A stretch of 64,000 nucleotides of DNA from an uncultured Methanomassiliicoccus sp. (GTDB lineage: Archaea; Thermoplasmatota; Thermoplasmata; Methanomassiliicoccales; Methanomassiliicoccaceae): NCBI GenBank assembly GCA_944319735.1, contig CALUEU010000003.1, positions 62,001 through 126,000 on the forward strand. The letters run 5' to 3'. Shown one piece after another: positions 35,045-43,275 of this stretch. The notes below the pieces were generated by a model that saw nothing but the letters and a program-made list of their open reading frames with translations, was not told the origin of the DNA and searched no databases. How positions within the stretch are numbered: position 1 is the first letter of the stretch; each line of letters begins with the position of its first letter. The position numbers and the translations under genes are program-made.

Positions 35045-36505
35045 ATGGGAATCCTGACCAAAGTTAAAATCGCAGTAGCACGCAGAAAGCTCAGTTCAAA
35101 AGACATCATCGGCACAGACTCTTTGGAACAGCTCATCCATGCAAGATTTCTTGCGGACTTTAAAAAATCACAGGAATTGCGGGATATGGTCGGAAAAGAT
35201 TCTTTGGATGAGATCACTGCTGATGATGTTAACACATATCAGCTGTATAAGTTCCGCGAATCTATGCGATATGCAATGGAAAACAGCCATTATTACAAAA
35301 AGAAGTATGAAGCGGCTGGCATATCTCCCGACGACATCAAAACAATGGAAGATATCAGCAAGGTGCCTTTTACAGACCCTGACGATCTAGCTGCAAACTC
35401 GCTGGCATTCTGTGCAGTTTCTCAGGGAAAAGTCATGAGGGCTTTTACTACTTCTGGAACTACTGGTAACAGGAAAAGAGTATTTTTCACACAGAATGAT
35501 GTTTTAAACATTGTCGACTCCATCGCCGCAGCGGTCAAATCTGTAGGAATGACTAATGAAGACACTCTGCAGGTAATGTTTCCGGCAGTTTCAGCATGGG
35601 ATCCAGGTCTGATGATGGACTCTGCATGTAAGCTAGCTGGATTAAATTCAGTAGTTTCCAGTACAGCTGATGTTGACGAACAGATAAAAAATATGAAAGA
35701 TAATAAAACAAACTATCTCATCGGTCTGACTTCATTCATTTACAGGATCACAATGCTTGCTAAGGACAAATATGATCTCAGGTCAATCGGCGTCAAAACA
35801 ATCATCTGCTCTGCAGAACCGCTTCCTGAAATTATGCGCAAACAGATGATTGACGCCTGGGGATGTCCTGTGCTAGCTCAATATGGTATGACTGAAATGG
35901 GGCTAGCCACAGCTATTGAATGCGCCGCTTATGATGGAATGCACACCAGCGGCGGATATTTCTTTGTGGAAGCCGTTGATCCGGAAACCGGTGAACCAAA
36001 GGGTTACGGAGAAAGTGGAGAACTAATTTGGACCTCTTTGGTAATGGAGGGAACTCCTTTGATCAGATACCGCAGCAGGGACATTTCACAGATTCTGCCT
36101 GCTCCTTGTAATTGCGGTTGCTTCCAAACGGTACGGAGGGTTGCTAAAATCCAAGGCAGACTTGACACGCAGACAAAGATTGGATATGGGCAGAAAATAT
36201 TCCCTGCTTTATTCGATGAGGTTCTTCTGGCAGTGCCTGGAGTCTTGAGTTATAAGCTGACTCTAACTCATGAAGGCTATAAAGATAAGCTAAGCTTCCT
36301 TTTGGAATACAAAGGTGATGAGTTAGAAGGCCGCAGGCAGATCGAAGATGCATTGATGAGTCTGGATGAGATAAAAGATGCACTGGATAACGATCTCATA
36401 GAAGTGCCAGAGATATCATTTATTGAAGCTGGCAGTATCGATTTCGTTCCCAAGAGCAAGGCTATTGTGGATCTGAGGGAAAACTACGACACACCCTCTA
36501 CTTAA
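35045..36505 (+). CDS. paaK: Phenylacetate-CoA ligase-like adenylate-forming enzyme
   Basis: 486 residues of the AMP-forming acyl-CoA ligase family. The PaaK-type P-loop TTSGTTGNRKR near residue 138, the A5 motif YGMTEMGLATAIEC near 280, the DYSRD-type RYRSRDISQI near 342 and a PaaK C-terminal domain are visible. In methanogens such enzymes activate aryl acids for uptake together with indolepyruvate ferredoxin oxidoreductase, which is not in this window, so the acid is unknown. It lies 45 bases after the sensor gene, close enough for joint transcription. Confidence 0.8.
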   Translation: MGILTKVKIAVARRKLSSKDIIGTDSLEQLIHARFLADFKKSQELRDMVGKDSLDEITADDVNTYQLYKFRESMRYAMENSHYYKKKYEAAGISPDDIKTMEDISKVPFTDPDDLAANSLAFCAVSQGKVMRAFTTSGTTGNRKRVFFTQNDVLNIVDSIAAAVKSVGMTNEDTLQVMFPAVSAWDPGLMMDSACKLAGLNSVVSSTADVDEQIKNMKDNKTNYLIGLTSFIYRITMLAKDKYDLRSIGVKTIICSAEPLPEIMRKQMIDAWGCPVLAQYGMTEMGLATAIECAAYDGMHTSGGYFFVEAVDPETGEPKGYGESGELIWTSLVMEGTPLIRYRSRDISQILPAPCNCGCFQTVRRVAKIQGRLDTQTKIGYGQKIFPALFDEVLLAVPGVLSYKLTLTHEGYKDKLSFLLEYKGDELEGRRQIEDALMSLDEIKDALDNDLIEVPEISFIEAGSIDFVPKSKAIVDLRENYDTPST

Positions 36506-36508
36506 AAT

Positions 36509-36519
36509 ATGGTTACCAT
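36509..36519. promoter_or_regulatory. Palindrome ATGGTTACCAT upstream of winged-helix gene
   Basis: ATGGT-T-ACCAT lies four bases after the paaK stop and about 80 bases before the regulator's ATG. It could be an operator bound by that regulator. Confidence 0.35.
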
Positions 36520-36600
36520 TATAGCTTCTTGAGAGTTTATCAGCGATACTTTCATAAACTCAATTCTATTTGGGAAGAATTATTAGGGGAGAACCCAGCC

Positions 36601-37038
36601 ATGAGAATTTCTGATCAAGAGGAAATGTGCATTCTTGAAGCGATAAGAACCGCTAACATATACAGAGAGGAACTTGCGTCTTCTATCATAGATGCTCCAG
36701 TCCTCACAATAGTCGCAGCTACTGCCCGTAGGGAACTGACTGTACGGGAGATCTCTGCAATAACTGCAATTCCACTTGCTACTTGTTATAAAATCGTGGA
36801 AAAGATGTCTTCTTTGGGGCTGTTAGCTGAAATCGGGAAGGTAAGAACATCCACACGGGGTAAAGCATCAATGTACACTACAACCCTCAAATGCTTCTCT
36901 GTTGACATTTCAAGCGGGATAATTGAGATCAGCATTACCTGGAAAAATGGACAAACGATGAACCTTACAAAAGACATCTGTCAGACAGTATCTACTTCTT
37001 CCACTCCAGCAGAAGAGGTCAATCAGCTTGCTGAGTGA
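36601..37038 (+). CDS. Winged-helix transcriptional regulator
   Basis: 145 residues from the ATG at 36601, which has GGGGAG about nine bases upstream; the longer frame from TTG at 36529 is less likely. A helix-turn-helix stands at about residues 50-90 (TVREISAITAIPLATCYKIVE), followed by a beta wing (TSTRGKASMYTT) and a small C-terminal effector-like domain. The type recalls archaeal ArsR/TrmB-like regulators. Its 3' end overlaps the convergent VOC gene by 20 bases. Target unknown; the nearby palindrome is a candidate. Confidence 0.65.
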   Translation: MRISDQEEMCILEAIRTANIYREELASSIIDAPVLTIVAATARRELTVREISAITAIPLATCYKIVEKMSSLGLLAEIGKVRTSTRGKASMYTTTLKCFSVDISSGIIEISITWKNGQTMNLTKDICQTVSTSSTPAEEVNQLAE

Positions 37039-37405
37039 CCTCTAATATTCTGAATCTATTTTTGTCGGGGTCTGTAAACACAGCTTCGACGTTTCCTTCT
37101 TTATTTCTAGCAGGCTTTTCAACAATCTTCACATTTTCATCCATCAGCTTTCTGTGAAGTGTGAAAACAGAATCTGTTATGAATGTAATCTCAACATCCT
37201 GCGTATCGTTTTCTTTTAATTTTAATATGCAGTTTGTATTTGGTATTTTGAATCTGCCAGGTTTTTCTTCTTCTAATCCGAGAGCATCTTTGTAGAATTC
37301 ACGGGACTCTTCAAGATTTTTAACATTGATGGTGATTTCAACATTCTGAATTTCACCACCTTCTATGTAGTATGGGCCGTCATTCATGGGATTTCCAAGA
37401 GGCAT
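37019..37405 (-). CDS. VOC (glyoxalase/bleomycin-resistance) superfamily protein
   Basis: About 128 residues with the single VOC fold: VEITINVKNLEESREFYKDALGLEEE near the start, and VEAVFTDPDKNRFRILE at the end, the two beta-alpha-beta-beta-beta halves. Metal-binding residues are plausible (Glu near 23 and in FRILE). Function is unknown; related proteins detoxify aldehydes, isomerise methylmalonyl-CoA or bind drugs. ATG at 37405 chosen rather than TTG at 37414. Convergent with the winged-helix gene. Confidence 0.65.
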   Translation of the reverse strand: MPLGNPMNDGPYYIEGGEIQNVEITINVKNLEESREFYKDALGLEEEKPGRFKIPNTNCILKLKENDTQDVEITFITDSVFTLHRKLMDENVKIVEKPARNKEGNVEAVFTDPDKNRFRILEVTQQAD

Positions 37406-37473
37406 GATTGTCAAATGGAATACTTCAGATAATAAACTGATGTCAATGATAAGCTTATAAAAAAATGTAGAAT

Positions 37474-37495
37474 GAAAATTCCTTTCGGAATTTTC
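37474..37495 (-). terminator. Hairpin terminator, minus strand
   Basis: GAAAATTCC TTTC GGAATTTTC, a nine-base stem, followed on the minus strand by a TTTTTTT run. It ends the icd-membrane protein transcript. Confidence 0.7.
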
Positions 37496-37512
37496 AGTTT
37501 AATGAAAGTAGC

Positions 37513-37875
37513 TCATCTGAGCCTGGCACTTGCATACATCCATGTTTGTAGTATTGGAATGGCCAGAAGCAGCGGTGCAAAGGCGATGATGTACACCATT
37601 TTGTAATGCTCGCTCATATCGCTTAGTGCAACGAATACACCGATAGCAATGAGAATGCATCCCCAGGCTCTGAGTCTGTATCCGCCTTTTTTATTTAGGT
37701 TGGCAAGGATCTCTTTAGCTTCTTTTGATTTAATATGACCTTTGAGTTTAATGAACGTCAGAGTATCTGGTTTGCAAGTGCCGGAAATCAAGGGCTTAGC
37801 CAGTACGAATACTGCCAACAGTCCGAAGATTATGCATTCTGCACCCAATGCTAGACCTATTGCATCTAAGATCAT
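37513..37875 (-). CDS. Small membrane protein of unknown function
   Basis: 120 residues from the methionine at 37875, which avoids overlap with the icd stop. Three hydrophobic stretches are seen (about 1-26, 73-90, 94-114), separated by a basic cytosolic loop with LKGHIKSKEAKEILANLNKKGG. No known family is recognised. It follows icd directly on the same strand and shares its terminator, so is probably co-transcribed; this does not reveal its role. Confidence 0.55.
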   Translation of the reverse strand: MILDAIGLALGAECIIFGLLAVFVLAKPLISGTCKPDTLTFIKLKGHIKSKEAKEILANLNKKGGYRLRAWGCILIAIGVFVALSDMSEHYKMVYIIAFAPLLLAIPILQTWMYASARLR

Positions 37876-37886
37876 TGGAACACCGT

Positions 37887-39092
37887 TTATTGATAACTCT
37901 TCCACTTGGACTCAAGGTTCGGATCGTTTACAGTTTCAAGGATATAGTCTGCAAATTGAGCTCCGGTGGCACCGTCAGAGCGTCCTGTCATCTTGAGTTT
38001 GCGCTCAAACTGGACACATACATCTAAAGCCATCTCGAGTTTTTTAGCCTCTTCAACATATCCAACATGATTCATGAGCATAGCTACAGCTTTAATCATT
38101 GAACATGGGTCTGCATACTGGGCGCGGCCTTCCTCAACCATTCTTGGAGCGGATCCGTGGATTGCCTCGAACATTGCATATTTCTTTCCTACATTTGCAC
38201 TGCCGGCTGTTCCTACACCACCTTGAATCTGGGCAGCTTCATCTGTGATAATATCTCCATATAGATTGGGTAGAACAATGACTTTGAAGCCGCTGCGTCT
38301 GTATGGATCTATCAGCTTGGCAGTCATGATGTCGATAAACCAATCATCCCATTCAACTTCTGGATAGTCTTTAGCAACTTCAGCTGCAATATTGAGGAAC
38401 TTCCCATCAGTTGTCTTTACGACGTTGGCTTTTGTAACCACACTGACCTTGTTGATCCCGTTCTTTTTTGCATAGTCAAATGCAAGCCTGATGATTCTGT
38501 CTGAACCCTGAGTGGTAGTTACACAAAAATCAATTCCCAGGTCATCAGTGACGTCGACTCCTTCGCTTCCAAGTGCATATGATCCTTCAGTGTTCTCACG
38601 GTAGAACATCCAGTCAATGCCGAGCTCAGGAACTTTTACAGGTCTTACGTTAGCGAATAGATCCAGTTCTTTTCTCATGGCTACATTTGCACTTTCAATG
38701 TTCGGCCAGGGATCTCCCTTTTTAGGTGTAGTTGTCGGACCTTTGAGGATCACGTGACATTTCTTGATTTCTGCAAGAACATCATCCGGGATAGCCTTCA
38801 TCTCTTTTACACGGTTTTCAATTGTAAGTCCGTCAATGACTCTGATTTCCACCTTGCCGGATGCAATTTCATCTTTCAGCATATTCTCTAACACGGTTTT
38901 TGCATGCTCAGAGATGTATGGTCCAATTCCATCTCCGCCGCATATCCCGACTATGAGGGGTTTGAGAGATGAATAATCAGTCCATTCTTGATCAGCCTTC
39001 ATACGCTCAATTCTTTTGAGCTGTTTTTCAAGAATTTTACCAAAATGTTCTTTGGCATCGTTTATTGCCTGCTCGTAGACCATTTTTTTCAA
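37887..39092 (-). CDS. icd: Isocitrate dehydrogenase
   Basis: 401 residues of the isocitrate/isopropylmalate dehydrogenase family; supplies 2-oxoglutarate for glutamate in an incomplete TCA pathway. Visible: GICGGDGIGPYISEHAK near residue 48, the substrate loop ENTEGSYALGSEGVDV near 166, VTKANVVKTTDGKF near 218, and NLYGDIITDEAAQIQGGVGTAGSANVG near 274 (metal Asp). The coenzyme region HGSAPRMVEEGRAQYADP is atypical and could favour either NAD or NADP. The Leu-Lys-Gly-Pro and Ser-Ala-Asn-Val-Ala motifs favour isocitrate over isopropylmalate. A 10-base-stem hairpin lies 84 bases upstream. Confidence 0.85.
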   Translation of the reverse strand: MKKMVYEQAINDAKEHFGKILEKQLKRIERMKADQEWTDYSSLKPLIVGICGGDGIGPYISEHAKTVLENMLKDEIASGKVEIRVIDGLTIENRVKEMKAIPDDVLAEIKKCHVILKGPTTTPKKGDPWPNIESANVAMRKELDLFANVRPVKVPELGIDWMFYRENTEGSYALGSEGVDVTDDLGIDFCVTTTQGSDRIIRLAFDYAKKNGINKVSVVTKANVVKTTDGKFLNIAAEVAKDYPEVEWDDWFIDIMTAKLIDPYRRSGFKVIVLPNLYGDIITDEAAQIQGGVGTAGSANVGKKYAMFEAIHGSAPRMVEEGRAQYADPCSMIKAVAMLMNHVGYVEEAKKLEMALDVCVQFERKLKMTGRSDGATGAQFADYILETVNDPNLESKWKSYQ

Positions 39093-39175
39093 CCGGATGC
39101 CTATCAGTAAACTGATATTTGAGCATCTTCCTTCAGCGGGCCTAAATCATGCCCCATATGTATTGTATGAAATTG

Positions 39176-39200
39176 TATCTGACGGCTGATCCGTCAGATA
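39176..39200. promoter_or_regulatory. Ten-base-stem inverted repeat upstream of icd
   Basis: TATCTGACGG (39176-39185) and CCGTCAGATA (39191-39200) with loop CTGAT. It lies after the stop of the 39221 gene and before icd, both minus strand. No T-run follows, so an operator for icd or a plain terminator are both possible. Confidence 0.5.
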
Positions 39201-39220
39201 TATGCTTAGCTCTACACAGT

Positions 39221-39571
39221 TCAGCCTCGTGGAATAAGCCCAAGATCGCTATATGAAAGAAGTTCTATGTTTGGAGATCCTTCCCTGGCCAGCCTCATAG
39301 CAATTTCTTCAAAAGCTTCATCTGGTAAAATTACCGCTACTTCCACATCTTCAGCGAGTTCATTGTAATGATCAATCAGATCGCTGCGTTTCCAGCTGGT
39401 ATCTGATTCTATTACCTCTATTGACATATTATCACCGCTTTCGTCTGCAATCGTCACTACTGCCCATTCAGTATCTTCACTCTCTTCAATATCATGTTTT
39501 GTCATGGCGCCTGGATTTTCGGTCTGGATCATTTCCATCCTTTGAAACGCCAAATCTTCCGCGTCAACCAT
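39221..39571 (-). CDS. Acidic protein of unknown function
   Basis: 116 residues, very acidic (many Asp/Glu), with a predicted alpha/beta pattern (EWAVVTIADESGDNMSIEVIE, then DVEVAVILPDEAFEEIAMRL). No signal, membrane segment or Cys. No family is recognised. It is divergent from the Cys-cluster gene, with an 80-base shared promoter region. Normal composition and clear start (ATG at 39571) suggest a real gene. Confidence 0.55.
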   Translation of the reverse strand: MVDAEDLAFQRMEMIQTENPGAMTKHDIEESEDTEWAVVTIADESGDNMSIEVIESDTSWKRSDLIDHYNELAEDVEVAVILPDEAFEEIAMRLAREGSPNIELLSYSDLGLIPRG

Positions 39572-39650
39572 GATGGTTCTTTTTTGTTGAAGTTGTTCAA
39601 TTTACTTTCGGCTCGGCAAAGATTTTATTTTGCATCTCCATGACTAAACG

Positions 39651-40031
39651 ATGCGTTGTACACATTGCAGAGAATGTTGCAAAAACACCATGATGGAACT
39701 CACCAATGCCGATATTGCCCGTTTAGAAAAAAAGGGTTACAACAGGAACGACTTTAGCTACATCGGCGTTGATAATATACCTAGATTGAAAAACGAAGGA
39801 ATCTGGTGTTATTTTTACGATCCAGAAAAAAGCAGATGTAAAGAGTATCAGGCAAGGCCTTTGGGCTGTGCATTATACCCTGTAAATCTCGATGAAGATG
39901 GAAAATATGTGCTGGATGGGCTCTGCCCGCAGGCAGAAACAATCACCATGCAGGAACTTAAAATAAAAGGTAAAAGGCTGGAAGCACTTATTTCCACAAT
40001 AGATGCAGAAGCAGCCAGCCGTCATTCGTGA
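39651..40031 (+). CDS. YkgJ-type zinc/iron cysteine-cluster protein
   Basis: 126 residues. Starts MRCTHCRECCKNTMMELTN, then CYFYDPEKSRCKEYQARPLGCALYP; the eight-cysteine pattern (CxxCxxCC...C...C...C) is that of the YkgJ/UPF0153 family thought to bind zinc or an Fe-S cluster. Function unknown. Its last ten bases overlap the convergent HdrA-MvhD fusion gene. Confidence 0.8.
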   Translation: MRCTHCRECCKNTMMELTNADIARLEKKGYNRNDFSYIGVDNIPRLKNEGIWCYFYDPEKSRCKEYQARPLGCALYPVNLDEDGKYVLDGLCPQAETITMQELKIKGKRLEALISTIDAEAASRHS

Positions 40032-41122
40032 TGTAAAGCAGAGGTGGGTTGCTCTTCTAAAGGAATCCCCCTTTCAGGGTTGGGACCTATTTCTCTGATA
40101 TGTGCCACGAAGTTTTTGACAATCTCCGCAAACAGCTCAGGCTCCTCAGGATTGACCCAGTCAACTCCGATTCTTCTCCTATCATATCCTAGGCTTTCAA
40201 TAACCTTTGACAGCAGATTCATGCGGTTGTTTGTCCTGACATTGCCTCCGCGATAGTGACAGTGTCCTTCTTTACCTCCGAGTACAAGTACTCCGTCAGC
40301 ACCGTTTGAAAGAGTTTTCATAACCCATTCCGGATCAACTCTGGCAGAGCAGGGAGTCTTAATCAGGCAGAATGATGGGTCCAGTTCGATATGCTTTTCA
40401 CCTGCGGCGTCTGCGGCCGGGTAGGAACACCAGCTGCATGCAAAAATTACTATGCGCGGAAAAGGCTCTTTGGATTCAAGAAGCCCCTGAGTACACTCTT
40501 CAATTTCAGAGATAATCGCTTCATTTGAGAATCCGCTCATGTTCATAGACCCTGATGGGCATGCTGCAACACAAGCGCCGCATTTCTCACACAGGTCATG
40601 GTTGACATTAGCTACACGATGTGCTCCGTCTTCAATGAATTCAATTGCATTGTATTTGCATGTTATAGTACAGATTCCGCAGCCTGAACATGTCTGTGTG
40701 TTTACATTCGCCCCTTCACTGCCAGCAACTGCTTTAGAACCTCTCATTTTAGCTGCAGCCATTGCTATCAGCAGTTTTGCTTTAGAAGTGGCATCATCAA
40801 TATTGCTGTGAACCCATGCAGCCTGCTCTCTGATATTTGCATATTCTATAAAATGCGGGCTGACTCCAGCATTTAGTACCGCTTTTTCTATCTTCTTGTC
40901 TTCAGGGGCAGGGGCGATAACAACTCTATCTAGTTTGTTCTGTGATATCGCTTCAGAAATTATTTTTTGACCATCGTCAGATATGCAGTTTAAAGCCCTT
41001 GCATATTCCACATTTTTAAGAGATTTTGAATACTCTTCTAAATCGTTAATTTTTAACTTTTTATTTAGTAATTCATCACATGTGCAGATGAATATGCCTA
41101 ATCTAGGGGCCTCAGAATCCAT
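40022..41122 (-). CDS. FAD-less HdrA N-domain - ferredoxin - MvhD fusion
   Basis: 366 residues from ATG at 41122, which has GGTGA five bases upstream and a TATA-like element ahead. It begins with the HdrA N-terminal domain (LGIFICTCDELL near residue 8, KSLKNVEYARALNC, EYANIREQAAWVHS; about 5-140), but there is no GxGxxG FAD unit. Next are two ferredoxin motifs (CSGCGICTITC, CEKCGACVAACP; about 150-200), then a full MvhD domain (CSWCSYPAADAAG, TPCSARVDPEWV, GHCHYRGGN; about 220-350). One of the MvhD cysteines (in GCHPADC) is Gly here. Likely an electron carrier linking a hydrogenase or Hdr to other acceptors; the adjacent rubrerythrin/desulfoferrodoxin operon hints at oxygen defence (inference). 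Confidence 0.8.
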   Translation of the reverse strand: MDSEAPRLGIFICTCDELLNKKLKINDLEEYSKSLKNVEYARALNCISDDGQKIISEAISQNKLDRVVIAPAPEDKKIEKAVLNAGVSPHFIEYANIREQAAWVHSNIDDATSKAKLLIAMAAAKMRGSKAVAGSEGANVNTQTCSGCGICTITCKYNAIEFIEDGAHRVANVNHDLCEKCGACVAACPSGSMNMSGFSNEAIISEIEECTQGLLESKEPFPRIVIFACSWCSYPAADAAGEKHIELDPSFCLIKTPCSARVDPEWVMKTLSNGADGVLVLGGKEGHCHYRGGNVRTNNRMNLLSKVIESLGYDRRRIGVDWVNPEEPELFAEIVKNFVAHIREIGPNPERGIPLEEQPTSALHHE

Positions 41123-41203
41123 AGTTTCACCAATGGTATCTAAAACTGACCTCGCAGGTATAATAATTACACCGAAAAACAAAAAAAAATTGGAAGGAAG
41201 GGA

Positions 41204-41590
41204 TTAATCCTTCTTCCAGAGTCCGTGCTTGTTACAGTACGCTCTCACTGAATTGATGTGAGTGCATTTGCAAGGGCAGGTGAACTCTGCCTGAGGTTTC
41301 ATCCCTGGTTTTAAGTAGGCTCTCATTACCCTTGCATCTGAAGACACTTCTATCCACTGGATATAATGATCTTCATCCATTGGGTGTTCTACAGATCCTA
41401 CTTTAACTATAATTCCGTTTTCTGTTGGTTCAACGATTGGAACATGTTTTTCTACCGCCGCGTCAACAGAGTTTTCACTCATCTTTACCATTGGTTTGCC
41501 GCAGCAATGAAGACCTCCAAGTCCGCTGTTTACGACTTCAACGATATTTCCGCAGGCGGGGCAGTAGTAAATTTCCTTAATTGCAGTCAT
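41204..41590 (-). CDS. dfx: Desulfoferrodoxin (superoxide reductase)
   Basis: 128-residue two-iron superoxide reductase. The N-terminal desulforedoxin site is YYCPACG near residue 8 and HCCGKP near 28; the catalytic domain has EKHVP (Glu/His) near 47, the HPMDEDHYIQW His ligands near 68-78, and the C-terminal CKCTHINSV Cys/His near 108. It removes superoxide without making oxygen, using rubredoxin-type electrons. The gene follows rubrerythrin by four bases; a T9 run after its stop may end the transcript. Confidence 0.95.
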   Translation of the reverse strand: MTAIKEIYYCPACGNIVEVVNSGLGGLHCCGKPMVKMSENSVDAAVEKHVPIVEPTENGIIVKVGSVEHPMDEDHYIQWIEVSSDARVMRAYLKPGMKPQAEFTCPCKCTHINSVRAYCNKHGLWKKD

Positions 41591-41594
41591 GATT

Positions 41595-42173
41595 TCAATA
41601 CTCCTCGCATTTTAATTGATAGTATGAACGAGCATGGTCACAGGACGGGCAGATTTCTGGAGCTTCGGTTCCAAAATGCATGTATCCGCATTCTCTGCAT
41701 ACCCACCACACCGCTTCTTTCTTTTTGAAGATCTCTCCAGCTTCGAGCGAGGCTAAAATTTTCTTATATCTTTCCTCATGGTGGACTTCTGCCACAGCAA
41801 TTGCTCTTAACCTAGCGGCTACATCGGGTAAGCCTTCTTCATCAGCTATCTTTGCAAATTCAGGGTACATCTCTTCGTGTTCGTAATTTTCTCCTGAAAT
41901 TGCTGCTTTGAGATTTTCAATGGTCGTAGATCTTAGAATTGGCACTTCTGTTTCGATCTTCACGCTGTCAAATTTGTTCTCTGCCTGGAGAGCAACAAGC
42001 ATTTTGTACAGCTGAGATGCATGCTCCTTTTCTTGATCAGATGTAAGCCTGAAAATCTCTGCGATCTGTTCGTATCCTTCTTTTTTGGCTATTGAAGCAT
42101 ACATACTGTATCTGTTCCTAGCTATGCTCTCTCCGACGAAAGCTTTAGTGAGGTTTTCTACAGTTTTATTCAT
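41595..42173 (-). CDS. rbr: Rubrerythrin
   Basis: NADH-linked peroxide reductase of anaerobes. From the ATG at 42173 (MNKTVENLTKAFVGES) the protein has 192 residues: a four-helix diiron domain with E..RN.Y, EEKEHA-type ligands (EKEHASQLYK near 50, EMYPEFAKIA and EVHHEERYKKIL) and a C-terminal rubredoxin domain (CRECGYMH and CPSCDHARSYY). It starts the rbr-dfx operon and stands only 9 bases from a perfect-arm palindrome. Confidence 0.95.
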   Translation of the reverse strand: MNKTVENLTKAFVGESIARNRYSMYASIAKKEGYEQIAEIFRLTSDQEKEHASQLYKMLVALQAENKFDSVKIETEVPILRSTTIENLKAAISGENYEHEEMYPEFAKIADEEGLPDVAARLRAIAVAEVHHEERYKKILASLEAGEIFKKKEAVWWVCRECGYMHFGTEAPEICPSCDHARSYYQLKCEEY

Positions 42174-42180
42174 ATTATCG

Positions 42181-42198
42181 AACACGCACCTGCGTGTT
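42181..42198 (-). promoter_or_regulatory. Palindromic operator at the rbr promoter
   Basis: AACACGCA (42181-42188), CC, TGCGTGTT (42191-42198). It lies between a TATA-like TATAATAT (42201-42208 on the minus strand) and the rbr ATG at 42173, overlapping the expected start of transcription. A repressor at this site would block rbr-dfx expression; a peroxide-responsive regulator is plausible but is not seen in the window. Confidence 0.55.
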
Positions 42199-42228
42199 GG
42201 ATATTATACCTTTCCCCTGTCTAGGAAT

Positions 42229-43179
42229 TTAGATTATTTTTATGAAATTATTGCTTTTGCCTGACTCGATAGAGCACTCTTTTTTCCTGTCTACATCATT
42301 GCTTTTCATCTCTCTGAGGGTGTCTTGGAATGACATAAGGCCCCTGCCGATTTCCTTTGTTACTTTTGATGAATCCAGGCAGGTGTTTTTTCCTCTGATT
42401 ACTATCGGTTCTACATCGTCACTTTTAATCTTTACACACAATGAAGAGTCTAACTCAAAAGTTTCAGCAAGCTTAATTCCCATTTCATATCTGCTTAGAC
42501 ATTCATCAACTGCAAGGTGGTATATGCCTGCACACATCCTATCAGCCATCAGCAGCATCTCTTCTGCACAGTCAGGAGCATATGAGGGTGTAACATACTG
42601 GTCTTCTAGCAGCTTCACCTGCCTGTTGGATTTCAGCTGATCCAGCGCCCATGTGATAAAGTTGTACTTCGGCGTGGCTTTATTTATTCCATATGTGGCT
42701 GAAACCCTGCAGATGCAGTTTTGCTTGGATGCATCTAAAACTACACGCTCACTTTCTAGTTTCATCTGTGCATATTTGCTAAGCGGTTCTGGAGCATCTG
42801 TTTCTACATATTTTGATCCCTTATCGCCACTGAATATTAGATCAGTTGAGACTGAAAATACTCTGGATCCAAACTCTTTTGCTGATGTTACTATGTTTAA
42901 AACACCCTCCACATTTGATGCCCATGCTTCTTGAGGATGAGTTTCACAATATTCTGGGCTGTCACATGATGAATCTATGAATACAACTTCTGGCTGATAT
43001 CGTTTCATGACTTCTTTGACTTCTTCAGCATTCATGGGGTCCATAATTCCCATTGGGCAGTATCTGGCCCATGAAGTTTTTTTGTATGTCCCGACAACAT
43101 TCATTCCACGTTGAGTTGCAATTTTGCAGAGATTCTGTCCGATCAGGCTCTCGGCGCCGACGACAAGGATTCTATTCAT
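42229..43179 (-). CDS. NAD-dependent sugar reductase (RmlD/dTDP-4-dehydrorhamnose reductase-like)
   Basis: 316 residues. Rossmann motif VGAESLIGQNL near 6-16, catalytic YxxxK as YAQMK near 135, and the PEVVFIDSSC and SVSTDLIFSGDKG segments of RmlD/extended SDR proteins. In archaea such proteins can act in rhamnose or methionine adenosyl-related reactions; no rml genes lie beside it. The C-terminal 30 residues are basic and Lys/Ser-rich. It precedes the rbr promoter on the same strand. Confidence 0.75.
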   Translation of the reverse strand: MNRILVVGAESLIGQNLCKIATQRGMNVVGTYKKTSWARYCPMGIMDPMNAEEVKEVMKRYQPEVVFIDSSCDSPEYCETHPQEAWASNVEGVLNIVTSAKEFGSRVFSVSTDLIFSGDKGSKYVETDAPEPLSKYAQMKLESERVVLDASKQNCICRVSATYGINKATPKYNFITWALDQLKSNRQVKLLEDQYVTPSYAPDCAEEMLLMADRMCAGIYHLAVDECLSRYEMGIKLAETFELDSSLCVKIKSDDVEPIVIRGKNTCLDSSKVTKEIGRGLMSFQDTLREMKSNDVDRKKECSIESGKSNNFIKII

Positions 43180-43275
43180 TAATTGGAGAAGGGCGCTTCA
43201 TCTGAAAAAGTTTAGTGCGATCATTTTTAACCCCGCAGTTCCACTTTTTTGATTTACACTTCCTGAAAAGGTCGT

